A stretch of 5,833 bases of DNA from assembly GCA_023453655.1 (NCBI GenBank), contig JAEXTE010000019.1, positions 1 through 5,833 of the forward strand, given 5' to 3'. Positions 1 to 5,833 of this stretch are shown piece after piece. Each line of letters opens with the position of its first letter. Position 1 is the first letter of the stretch. The notes beneath the pieces were generated by a model that was not told where the DNA came from, did no database searches, and saw only the letters and a program-made list of their open reading frames with translations. Position numbers and translations under genes: made by a program. The DNA comes from Pseudomonadota bacterium (GTDB lineage Bacteria > Pseudomonadota > Gammaproteobacteria > Xanthomonadales > Xanthomonadaceae).

Positions 1-646
1 CGTCACCGCCATCGTCGGGCGCTCGGGCAGCGGCAAGACCAGCCTGGTACGCCTGGTCCCGCGCTTCTACGAGCCCAGCGGCGGCCGCATCACCCTCGAT
101 GGCGTGCCGCTCGACCAGTACCGGCTCGCCGACCTGCGTCGCCAGATCGCCCTGGTCGGGCAGCGGGTCATGCTGTTCGACGACAGCGTCGCGGCCAACA
201 TCGCCTACGCCGCCGAAGCCTCGCCCGAAGCGCTGCGCGCGGCGGCCGAGGCGGCCAATGCCTGGGAATTCATCGAGCGCCTGCCGCAGGGCATGGACAC
301 GCCGATCGGCGAGAACGGCTCGATGTTGTCCGGCGGCCAGCGCCAGCGCCTGGCGATCGCGCGCGCGATCCTCCGCGACGCACCGATCCTGATCCTGGAC
401 GAGGCCACCGCCGCGCTCGACACCGAATCCGAGCGGCTGGTGCAGGAAGCGCTGAACCGGCTGATGCCCGACCGCACCACCCTGGTCATCGCCCACCGCT
501 TGTCGACCATCGAGCACGCCGACCAGGTCCTGGTGCTCGACCAGGGCCGGCTGGTGGAGCAGGGCACGCATGCCGAACTGCTTGGCCGGGGCGGCCTGTA
601 CGCGCACCTGCACCGGATGCAGTTCCGCGAGGGCGGCGAGGCGTGA
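1..646 (+). CDS. msbA: MsbA lipid A ABC exporter, C-terminal ATPase domain (5' partial)
   Basis: MsbA is a homodimeric inner-membrane ABC exporter that uses ATP to flip core-lipid A to the periplasmic leaflet. Only the last 214 codons are present, with the first full codon at base 2; the family is usually about 580-600 residues, so the transmembrane domain is off the window. The nucleotide-binding motifs are all intact: Walker A GRSGSGKT (bases 17-40), a Q-loop in [10 protein letters not shown], the ABC signature LSGGQ (326-340), Walker B ILILDE with its catalytic Glu (386-403), the D-loop ALD (416-418 region) and the H-loop His (494-496) in AHRLSTI. The stop codon overlaps the GTG start of lpxK. 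The motifs alone fit any type-I lipid or peptide exporter. The MsbA call rests on resemblance to the E. coli MsbA Q-loop region (LF-D-V--NIAYA) and on lpxK and kdsB following directly. Confidence 0.93.
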   Translation, partial: VTAIVGRSGSGKTSLVRLVPRFYEPSGGRITLDGVPLDQYRLADLRRQIALVGQRVMLFDDSVAANIAYAAEASPEALRAAAEAANAWEFIERLPQGMDTPIGENGSMLSGGQRQRLAIARAILRDAPILILDEATAALDTESERLVQEALNRLMPDRTTLVIAHRLSTIEHADQVLVLDQGRLVEQGTHAELLGRGGLYAHLHRMQFREGGEA

Positions 647-1662
647 GCCGCGGCAGCGGGGTTCCGGGGTACTGGTACGGCGGCAAGGCGCCGCCGCCGC
701 ATGCGCGGCTGCTCTCGGGCGTCTATGGCGCGCTGACCGGCCTGCGCCGCGACCTGTACCGGCGTGGCCTGCTGCGTGCGCGCCATCCGGGCTGCCCGGT
801 GGTCGTGGTCGGCAACCTGGTGGCCGGCGGCAGCGGCAAGACGCCGATGACCATCGCCCTGGTCGAACGCCTGCGCGCGGCCGGCTGGACGCCCGGCGTG
901 GCCAGCCGCGGCTACGGCCGCGCCGAGGCGGGCCGGCCCGCCTGGGTCGAGGCCGGGACCGATCCCGCGCTGGGCGGCGACGAACCCGTCCTGATCGCCG
1001 CGCGCACCGGCGTGCCGGTGCGGGTCGACGCCGACCGCGTCGCCGCGGCGCGCGACCTGGTGGCGCGCGGCTGCGACATCGTGGTCTGCGACGACGGCCT
1101 GCAGCACTACCGGCTGGCCCGCGACCTCGAGATCGAAGTGATCGACGGCCGCCGCCGCTACGGCAACGGCCACCTGCTGCCGGCCGGGCCGCTGCGCGAG
1201 CCCCCGGGTCGCGGCGAGTCGTGCCACTTCCGCGTGCTCAACGTGGGCAGCGATCCGGACCTGTCCGCCGGCTTCGGCGAATGGCCGATGTGGCTCGAGC
1301 CGGCCGACGCGCGCCCGCTCACGGGCGGGCGGCCGCGTCCGCTGGCGGCCTATTCGGGGCAGCGGGTGCACGCGGTGGCCGGCATCGGCGATCCCGAGCG
1401 GTTCTTCTCGATGCTGCGCAGCCACGGCATCGCCGTGGTCCCGCACGCGTTCCCGGACCACCACCGCTACCAGGCCGACGACCTGCGCTTCGGCAGCGAC
1501 CTGCCGGTGCTGCTGACCGAGAAGGACGCGGTCAAGTGCGCCGCCTTGGCCGGCGAGCGCTGGTACAGCGTCGGCATCGACGCGCGACTGCCCGAGGCCT
1601 TCTGGGTGGCGCTGCTCGGCCGCCTCCCGACCCGTTCTTCCCGACCCGCCCAGGCGCCATGA
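643..1662 (+). CDS. lpxK: Tetraacyldisaccharide 4'-kinase LpxK
   Basis: LpxK phosphorylates the 4' position of the tetraacyl-disaccharide-1-phosphate at the cytoplasmic face of the inner membrane, giving lipid IVA. The product is 339 residues, normal for the family. An amphipathic, basic N-terminal segment (about 16-48) probably docks on the membrane. The P-loop GGSGKTP is at 62-68. GGDEP at 111-115 carries the Asp (D113) equivalent to the catalytic Asp of Aquifex LpxK. The CDDGLQH segment (149-155) is the Walker B-like region. FPDHHRY (270-276) and LTEKDAVKC (291-299) are family signatures, and one of the His residues is expected to pair with D113. The start is GTG at 643, overlapping the msbA stop as GTGA, with a GAGGG at 629-633 nine bases upstream as a plausible ribosome site. 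The stop overlaps the kdsB ATG, so translational coupling on both sides is likely. The last 12 or so residues (Pro/Arg/Ser-rich) look like a variable tail. Confidence 0.96.
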   Translation: MSRGSGVPGYWYGGKAPPPHARLLSGVYGALTGLRRDLYRRGLLRARHPGCPVVVVGNLVAGGSGKTPMTIALVERLRAAGWTPGVASRGYGRAEAGRPAWVEAGTDPALGGDEPVLIAARTGVPVRVDADRVAAARDLVARGCDIVVCDDGLQHYRLARDLEIEVIDGRRRYGNGHLLPAGPLREPPGRGESCHFRVLNVGSDPDLSAGFGEWPMWLEPADARPLTGGRPRPLAAYSGQRVHAVAGIGDPERFFSMLRSHGIAVVPHAFPDHHRYQADDLRFGSDLPVLLTEKDAVKCAALAGERWYSVGIDARLPEAFWVALLGRLPTRSSRPAQAP

Positions 1663-2429
1663 CCCACCCCGACTTCGTCGTCGCCATCCCGGCCCGCTAC
1701 GCGGCCACGCGCCTGCCCGGCAAGCCGCTGCGCCTGCTCGGCGGGGAGCCCCTGGTGTTGCACGTCGCGCGGCGCGCCCTCGCCGCCGGCGCGCGCGAGG
1801 TCTGGGTGGCCGCCGACGATCCGCGCATCGCGGACGCGCTCGAGGGCTGCGGCGTGCGCGTGGCGATGACCCGCGCCGACCACCAGTCGGGCACCGACCG
1901 CCTGGCCGAATGCGCCGACATCGCCGGCTGGGCCGACGACACCCTCGTGGTCAACCTGCAGGGCGACGAACCCTTCGCGCCCGCCGCCGGCATCCGCCGG
2001 GTGGCGGAACTCGCCGCGGACGGACACGCCGCGATGGCGACGCTGGCCGAACCGGTCGACGCGCCCGCGGTCCTGTTCGATCCCAACACGGTCAAGGTGG
2101 TGGTCGCCGATACCGGCCATGCGCTGTACTTCAGCCGTGCGCCGATCCCCTGGCACCGCGACGCCTTCGCGCGCGAGGGCACGGTCGCCGTGTCGGGCGA
2201 ATGGCTGCGCCACATCGGCATCTACGCCTACCGCGCGGGCTTCCTGCGCCGTTTCTCGCGGATGCCGCCGGGGCGGCTGGAGCAGATCGAATCGCTGGAA
2301 CAGCTGCGGGTGCTGGAGGCGGGCTGGCCGATCGCCGTCGGCCTTGCGCCAGAGGCGTTTCCGCAGGGCGTGGACACGCCCGAGGACCTGGCGCGCGCCG
2401 AGGCGATCCTGGAGGCGGCGCGTGGCTGA
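1659..2429 (+). CDS. kdsB: 3-deoxy-manno-octulosonate cytidylyltransferase (CMP-Kdo synthetase)
   Basis: KdsB is a cytosolic enzyme that activates Kdo with CTP to CMP-Kdo, the donor used by the Kdo transferase on lipid IVA, the LpxK product. The protein has 256 residues (E. coli has 248). Visible signatures are the nucleotide-binding [14 protein letters not shown] (11-24), HQSGTDR (75-81), NLQGDEP (99-105) with the metal-binding Asp D103, DPNTVKVV in mid-protein, and the C-terminal GVDTPEDL, whose Asp (D239) matches the second metal ligand. I chose ATG at 1659 because it overlaps the lpxK stop as ATGA and the motif PARY falls at the usual distance from the N-terminus. The same frame stays open far upstream (from 570) inside lpxK, but that part is not Kdo synthetase sequence. 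The ribosome site is weak (AGG at 1652-1654), which suggests coupling to lpxK translation. All key residues are present. Confidence 0.97.
   Translation: MTHPDFVVAIPARYAATRLPGKPLRLLGGEPLVLHVARRALAAGAREVWVAADDPRIADALEGCGVRVAMTRADHQSGTDRLAECADIAGWADDTLVVNLQGDEPFAPAAGIRRVAELAADGHAAMATLAEPVDAPAVLFDPNTVKVVVADTGHALYFSRAPIPWHRDAFAREGTVAVSGEWLRHIGIYAYRAGFLRRFSRMPPGRLEQIESLEQLRVLEAGWPIAVGLAPEAFPQGVDTPEDLARAEAILEAARG
2411..2415 (+). promoter_or_regulatory. Shine-Dalgarno site (GGAGG) for the phosphatase gene
   Basis: A perfect GGAGG lies inside the 3' end of kdsB, six bases before the GTG at 2422. It is the best ribosome site in the window and decides the start of the phosphatase, which would otherwise be ambiguous because its frame is open well upstream (from at least 2119). 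It suggests this gene has its own strong initiation rather than depending only on re-initiation after kdsB. Confidence 0.75.
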
Positions 2430-2916
2430 ACCGCTGCGGCTGCTGGTGGTGTGCCTGGGCAACATCTGCCGCTCGCCGCTGGCCGAAGGCGTGCTGCGCC
2501 AGCGCCTGCACGACGCCGGCCTGGACCACCGCGTCGAACTCGACTCCGCCGGCACGGGCAACTGGCACGTCGGCGAACCGCCGGATCCGCGCACCGTCGC
2601 CAATGCTGCGCGCCACGGCGTCGACCTGACCCTGCTGCGCGCGCGCCAGCTGCACGCCTCCGACTACCGCCGCTTCGACTGGCTGCTGTGCGCGGACCGC
2701 AGCAACCTGTCGGACGTGCGCGCCCGCGCGCCCGCCGGCGCCACCGCGCGCAGCGCGCTGCTGCTGGAATGGGCGGGGATGGGGCAGGGCGCCGAGATTC
2801 CCGACCCCTATACCGGCGGGCCGGAGGCCTTCGAACGCGTCTGGACCCTGGTCGACCGCGCCGCGCGCGCCGTGGTCGCGCGACTGGCGGACCGCACTGC
2901 GCCGATTGACGCATAA
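2422..2916 (+). CDS. Low-molecular-weight protein tyrosine phosphatase
   Basis: This is a cytosolic phosphatase that cleaves phosphotyrosine through a cysteinyl-phosphate intermediate. The 164-residue product is close to the usual 150-160. The catalytic P-loop CLGNICRSP is at 11-19, with nucleophile C11, the neighbouring C16, the phosphate-binding R17 and S18. [18 protein letters not shown] (40-57) is the typical following segment, and the general acid sits in DPY (D128-Y130) before GG-EAF. The start is GTG at 2422, six bases after GGAGG and overlapping the kdsB end by eight bases. Relatives such as Wzb and Etp dephosphorylate BY-type tyrosine kinases in capsule export, but no kinase or polysaccharide export gene is visible here, so I give no gene symbol. 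An arsenate reductase role is less likely, since the C-terminal half resembles phosphatases and the neighbours are lipopolysaccharide genes. The in vivo substrate cannot be read from the sequence. Confidence 0.93.
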   Translation: MAEPLRLLVVCLGNICRSPLAEGVLRQRLHDAGLDHRVELDSAGTGNWHVGEPPDPRTVANAARHGVDLTLLRARQLHASDYRRFDWLLCADRSNLSDVRARAPAGATARSALLLEWAGMGQGAEIPDPYTGGPEAFERVWTLVDRAARAVVARLADRTAPIDA

Positions 2917-2917
2917 T
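2912..2917 (+). promoter_or_regulatory. Possible -10 element (CATAAT) before the NHL gene
   Basis: CATAAT matches the sigma-70 -10 consensus at five of six positions and is the only AT-rich spot in this part of the window. It ends eight bases before the ATG at 2926, so transcription would start at or next to the start codon and give a leaderless or near-leaderless mRNA. No recognisable -35 lies 16-18 bases upstream and there is no extended -10 TG. The element also contains the TAA stop of the phosphatase, which explains much of its composition, so this is a weak candidate. Confidence 0.2.
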
Positions 2918-2925
2918 CGTCGGCG

Positions 2926-4350
2926 ATGGACGCGACCACCGCCCCCGAGTTCCCGCCCGGCATCGAATGGCTGAACCTGCTGGCGCCGCTGCGCATGGCG
3001 CAGCTGCGCGGCAAGGTCTGCGCGCTGGCGTTCGTGAACGCCGGTTCGGCCTGGTGCCAGCAGCGCCTGGCCGACCTGGCGCGCCTGCGCGCGCGCCATG
3101 GCGACCGGCTGAACGTGGTCGCCGTGCACGTGCCGCGCTTCGACGGCGAGCGCGACGCGCGGCGCATCGGAAAGCGCCTGAACCGTCCGCGCTACGACTT
3201 CCCGCTCGGCCACGATCCGGACTGGACGCTGTGGCAGCACTACGGCATCGAGGCCTGGCCGACGGTGGTGCTGATCGATGGCGAGGGGCGCATCCGCCAG
3301 CGCGTGGTCGGCGACGGGCCGATCCGCGAACTCGACGCGCTGGTCGGCGCACTGGCCGGCGAGCTGGTGCCGACCCTGCCCAGCGCCGATCCGATCGAAA
3401 TGCGCCGCGGCGGCGAGCCGCCGCTGCCGCTGCGCTTCCCGACCGGCCTGGTGGTCTCGGGCAACTATCTGTACGTGGCCGACTGCGAGCACCACCGCAT
3501 CCTCGAGTGCGACCAGTCCGGGCGCGTGCTGCGCCAGTTCGGCAGCGGCGACCCGGGTTTCATCGACGGGCCGATGGAACTGGCGGCGTTCAACCGCCCG
3601 CACGGCATGTGCCTGTGGCGCGACGTGCTTTATGTCGCCGACAGCGGCAACCATGCGGTCCGCCGCGTCGAACTGCGCGGCGGCGACGTGGACACGCTCT
3701 GCGGCGCCGGACGCTCCGGCACGCCGCGCGAGGGCGCGATCTCCGATCCGCGCGCGGTCCCGCTGGACCAGCCGCGTGCCGTCGCGATCAGCGGCAGCGC
3801 GCTGTTCATCGCCACCACCGGCGACAACCGGATCTGGAAGTACGACCTGGGTGCGCCTGCCATCGAACTGGTGGCCGGCTCCGGACGCCTGGCGGTGACC
3901 GATGGCGGCAGCGTAGGCGCCGCCTTCGCCGAACCCGTCGCGCTGGCCGCGGTGCAGCAGGTGCTGTACGTCTGCGATGCGGCCGGCTCGGCCATCCGCA
4001 GCGTCAACGTGCGCAGCGGCACGGTCTCGACCCTGGTCGGCCAGGACCAGTGGCAGTTCGGCCATGCCGACGGCGCACGCACCGAAGCGCGGCTGCAGCA
4101 GCCGCTGGCGATCGCGCTCGACCCCGATTCCCCGCTGCTGTGGATCGCCGACGGCGGCAACGACGCGCTGCGCTGCCTGCGCCTGGGCGGCGGCGAGCTG
4201 TCCACCATCGAACTCCCGCAGCGCCTCCACGGTTCGGCCGGCCTGGCGGTCGGCGGCGGCGCGGTCTGGATCGCCGATACCGACGCCCACGCCGTGCTCC
4301 GCCTCGATCCCCGCACCGGCGCGCTGCGCCACGTGCCCATCGGCGAATGA
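2926..4350 (+). CDS. NHLRC2-like protein: thioredoxin fold plus six-bladed NHL propeller, degenerate CxxC
   Basis: The protein has 474 residues, no signal peptide and no membrane segment, so it is probably cytoplasmic. The N-terminus (APEFPPGIEWLN, then LRGKV at 27-31) matches the opening of NHLRC2-type thioredoxin-like domains, which supports the ATG at 2926 over the later ATG at 2995. The thioredoxin fold spans about 8-148 and keeps the cis-Pro motif AWPTVVLID (110-118). Where the family usually has a CxxC (CINC in human NHLRC2), this protein reads SAWC (41-44), so the first Cys is replaced by Ser. From about 168 to the end I count six NHL blades, each with a pattern like P-G-(x)n-LYVAD-x-x-x-H-x-(V/I)-R (starts near 169, 222, 280, 334, 390, 434). 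Human NHLRC2 has a third, C-terminal domain that is absent here. The gene starts nine bases after the phosphatase stop, has no clear Shine-Dalgarno, and overlaps uvrC by four bases. The biological role is unknown; a binding or scaffold role is my inference. Confidence 0.88.
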   Translation: MDATTAPEFPPGIEWLNLLAPLRMAQLRGKVCALAFVNAGSAWCQQRLADLARLRARHGDRLNVVAVHVPRFDGERDARRIGKRLNRPRYDFPLGHDPDWTLWQHYGIEAWPTVVLIDGEGRIRQRVVGDGPIRELDALVGALAGELVPTLPSADPIEMRRGGEPPLPLRFPTGLVVSGNYLYVADCEHHRILECDQSGRVLRQFGSGDPGFIDGPMELAAFNRPHGMCLWRDVLYVADSGNHAVRRVELRGGDVDTLCGAGRSGTPREGAISDPRAVPLDQPRAVAISGSALFIATTGDNRIWKYDLGAPAIELVAGSGRLAVTDGGSVGAAFAEPVALAAVQQVLYVCDAAGSAIRSVNVRSGTVSTLVGQDQWQFGHADGARTEARLQQPLAIALDPDSPLLWIADGGNDALRCLRLGGGELSTIELPQRLHGSAGLAVGGGAVWIADTDAHAVLRLDPRTGALRHVPIGE

Positions 4351-5833
4351 CCGGCGACCGATCCGTTCCCGGCACCGGCAGTCCGCCCGACGACGCGCCC
4401 TTCGACGGCAAGGCCTTCGCCCGCGGCCTGAGCACCGCGCCGGGCGTGTACCGCATGATCGCCGCCGACGGCAGCGTGCTGTACGTGGGGAAGGCCGGTG
4501 CGTTGCGCAAGCGCGTCGCCAGCTACTTCGCCAACACGCCCAAGGCCTCGCGCACGCTTGCCATGCTGTCCCAGGTGGCGCGCATGGAGGTCACGGTCAC
4601 CCGCACCGAAGGCGAGGCGCTGCTGCTGGAGAACCAGCTGATCAAGTCGCTGCGGCCGCGCTACAACGTGCTGCTGCGCGACGACAAGAGCTATCCCTAC
4701 GTCCTGGTCACCCAGGAACCGTGGCCGCGACTCGCGTTGCACCGCGGCCCGCGCAACGTGCCCGGCCGCTACTTCGGCCCGTACCCCGGCGTCACCGCGG
4801 TGCGCGAAACGCTGAACATGATGCACAAGCTGTTCAAGCTGCGCAGCTGCGAGGACGGCGTGTTCCGCAACCGCTCGCGGCCGTGCCTGCAGCACCAGAT
4901 CGGCCGCTGCACCGCGCCTTGCGTGGGCCTGGTTCCGGCGCGCGAGTACGCCGATGCGGTGCGTCGCGCGACGCTGTTCCTGGAAGGCCGGAGCGACGAA
5001 CTCACCCGCGAACTGGGCGAGGCGATGGAGGCGGCCAGCGCCCGGCTCGACTTCGAGGAAGCCGCCCGCCTGCGCGACCTGGTCGCCAGCGTGCGTACCC
5101 TGCAGGCGCGCCAGTACGTGGATGGTCGCGCCGCCGAACTCGACGTGCTCGCGGTGGCGATGCAGGGCAGCCAGGCCTGCGTGCTGCTGCTGGCGTTCCG
5201 CGACGGACGCAACCTCGGCACGCGCGCGTTCTTTCCCAAGACCAACGGCAGCGACAACCCGGCCGAGGTGCTGGCCGCCTTCGTCTCGCAGTACTACGGC
5301 GAGCAGCCGGCGCCGCGCGAGATCGTGCTCGACCGGGCGATCGAGGACATCGAACTGCTGGAAGAAGCCTTCACCGCCGCCACCGGCCGAAAGGTGCAGA
5401 TCCGCCACAGCGTGCGCGGCGAGCGCGCCGGCTACCTCGACCTGGCGCGGCGCAACGCCGAGATGTCGCTGGCCACCGAGATCGGCAGCCGCGCCGCGCA
5501 ACAGGCGCGGCTCGATTCGCTGTGCGAACTTCTGGGCCTGGTGCGTGCGCCGTCGCGCATCGAGTGCTTCGACATCAGCCACACCATGGGCGAGGCCACC
5601 GTGGCCTCGTGCGTGGTGTTCGACGCCGAGGGGCCGGTGCGCGGCCAGTACCGGCGCTACAACATCGCCGGTATCGAACCGGGCGACGACTACGCGGCCA
5701 TGCAGCAGGCCCTGACCCGGCGCTTCCGCCGCGCCGCCGAAGCGCGCGACGCGTCGTCCCTGCCGACGACCGCCGGTGCGGCGGCCGGCGGCGACGGCGC
5801 CGACACGACGCAGCCAGACACCGGGGCAGCGGC
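4347..5833 (+). CDS. uvrC: UvrC excinuclease subunit (3' partial)
   Basis: UvrC makes the dual incisions beside a lesion in UvrABC nucleotide excision repair. The first 495 codons are present (E. coli UvrC has 610). Domains in order: a GIY-YIG nuclease (GVY 33-35, YVG 46-48, R56 and E90 as likely catalytic residues) for the 3' cut; four cysteines C168, C180, C188 and C192 with exactly the E. coli spacing, where they are reported to bind an Fe-S cluster; a UVR motif around LDFEEAARLRD (234-244) that contacts UvrB; and the start of the RNase H-like domain, with catalytic D409 in CFDISHTMGE, for the 5' cut. The start ATG at 4347 overlaps the stop of the NHL gene as ATGA. It gives about 15 more N-terminal residues than E. 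coli and has no visible ribosome site, so coupling is likely. The rest of the RNase H-like domain and the HhH motifs lie beyond the edge. Residues 463-495 are an unusual low-complexity stretch. Confidence 0.96.
   Translation, partial: MTGDRSVPGTGSPPDDAPFDGKAFARGLSTAPGVYRMIAADGSVLYVGKAGALRKRVASYFANTPKASRTLAMLSQVARMEVTVTRTEGEALLLENQLIKSLRPRYNVLLRDDKSYPYVLVTQEPWPRLALHRGPRNVPGRYFGPYPGVTAVRETLNMMHKLFKLRSCEDGVFRNRSRPCLQHQIGRCTAPCVGLVPAREYADAVRRATLFLEGRSDELTRELGEAMEAASARLDFEEAARLRDLVASVRTLQARQYVDGRAAELDVLAVAMQGSQACVLLLAFRDGRNLGTRAFFPKTNGSDNPAEVLAAFVSQYYGEQPAPREIVLDRAIEDIELLEEAFTAATGRKVQIRHSVRGERAGYLDLARRNAEMSLATEIGSRAAQQARLDSLCELLGLVRAPSRIECFDISHTMGEATVASCVVFDAEGPVRGQYRRYNIAGIEPGDDYAAMQQALTRRFRRAAEARDASSLPTTAGAAAGGDGADTTQPDTGAA
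5733..5833 (+). other. Low-complexity Ala/Gly/Thr/Asp segment within UvrC (runs off the window)
   Basis: After LTRRFRR (456-462) the UvrC frame continues with at least 33 residues dominated by Ala, Gly, Thr, Asp, Ser and Pro. In E. coli UvrC only about nine residues separate the corresponding RRRY from the conserved PDVILIDGG strand. That strand has not appeared by the window end. The reading frame is otherwise sound up to this point, so this looks like a disordered loop inserted in the RNase H-like domain. A frameshift just before the window end cannot be excluded. Confidence 0.6.

Noticed and set aside
570..1658. Upstream extension of the kdsB frame, which could suggest a fusion protein of 619 residues
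   Set aside because: The extension overlaps lpxK in another frame and is Arg/Ala/Gly-rich with no domain. The kdsB ATG at 1659 gives a normal-length enzyme.
2119..2421. Upstream extension of the phosphatase frame into kdsB
   Set aside because: It is Arg/Ser-rich shadow sequence. The GGAGG at 2411-2415 with GTG at 2422 gives a standard-length phosphatase.
205..2603. Minus-strand frames at 205-1464 and 1467-2603
   Set aside because: They mirror the msbA, lpxK and kdsB coding strand, have low-complexity products and lack plausible ribosome sites or families.
2906..2934. TTGACG at 2906-2911 as a -35 element
   Set aside because: A -10 would be needed near 2929-2934, where the sequence is GACGCG, and CATAAT is only one base away, so the spacing is impossible for sigma-70.
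2131..4332. Long open frame of 733 codons on the minus strand opposite the phosphatase and NHL genes
   Set aside because: It runs opposite three well-supported genes. Its product is biased to Ala, Arg, Gln, His, Val and Asp with no recognisable domain. Long antisense frames are expected in DNA of this GC content.
4331..4380. Possible terminator between the NHL gene and uvrC
   Set aside because: The genes overlap here, and I see no strong hairpin followed by a T-run.
3630..5582. Long minus-strand open frame of 650 codons opposite the NHL gene and uvrC
   Set aside because: It shows the same antisense composition, has no domain signature, and lies wholly opposite conserved UvrC and NHL sequence.

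Overview
This is a GC-rich bacterial window (about 70% G+C by eye, with strong G/C bias at third codon positions). It is filled end to end by six genes, all on the + strand. The protein sequences and the order msbA-lpxK-kdsB-phosphatase-(extra gene)-uvrC point to a gammaproteobacterium of the Xanthomonadaceae/Lysobacteraceae type (Lysobacter, Luteimonas or a relative). That placement is inferred from remembered gene order and codon usage, not from a search.

Layout. Bases 1-646 hold the C-terminal ATPase domain of MsbA, the lipid A-core flippase, whose 5' end lies outside the window. Bases 643-1662 encode LpxK, the lipid A 4'-kinase, and 1659-2429 encode KdsB, the CMP-Kdo synthetase. These three act in late lipid A/Kdo assembly and export at the inner membrane. 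Bases 2422-2916 encode a low-molecular-weight protein tyrosine phosphatase. Bases 2926-4350 encode an NHLRC2-like protein, a thioredoxin fold followed by a six-bladed NHL propeller, whose expected CxxC has become SxxC. Bases 4347-5833 encode UvrC, the incision subunit of nucleotide excision repair, cut off by the window edge after 495 codons. It ends inside an unusual low-complexity stretch.

The genes are packed as one apparent transcription unit. Four junctions overlap (GTGA, ATGA, an 8-base overlap, ATGA) and the fifth has only 9 bases between stop and start. There is no intergenic space for a terminator, RNA gene or mobile element, and I saw no tRNA, rRNA, CRISPR, insertion sequence or notable repeat. 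The one AT-rich spot, CATAAT just before the NHL gene, could be a -10 element for a nearly leaderless transcript, but it also contains the previous gene's stop codon.

Most of the window is ordinary housekeeping sequence. The points worth a second look are the degenerate thioredoxin motif of the NHL protein and its position in an envelope/repair operon, the low-complexity insert in UvrC, and the possible leaderless start. I did not find a convincing new multi-gene system.
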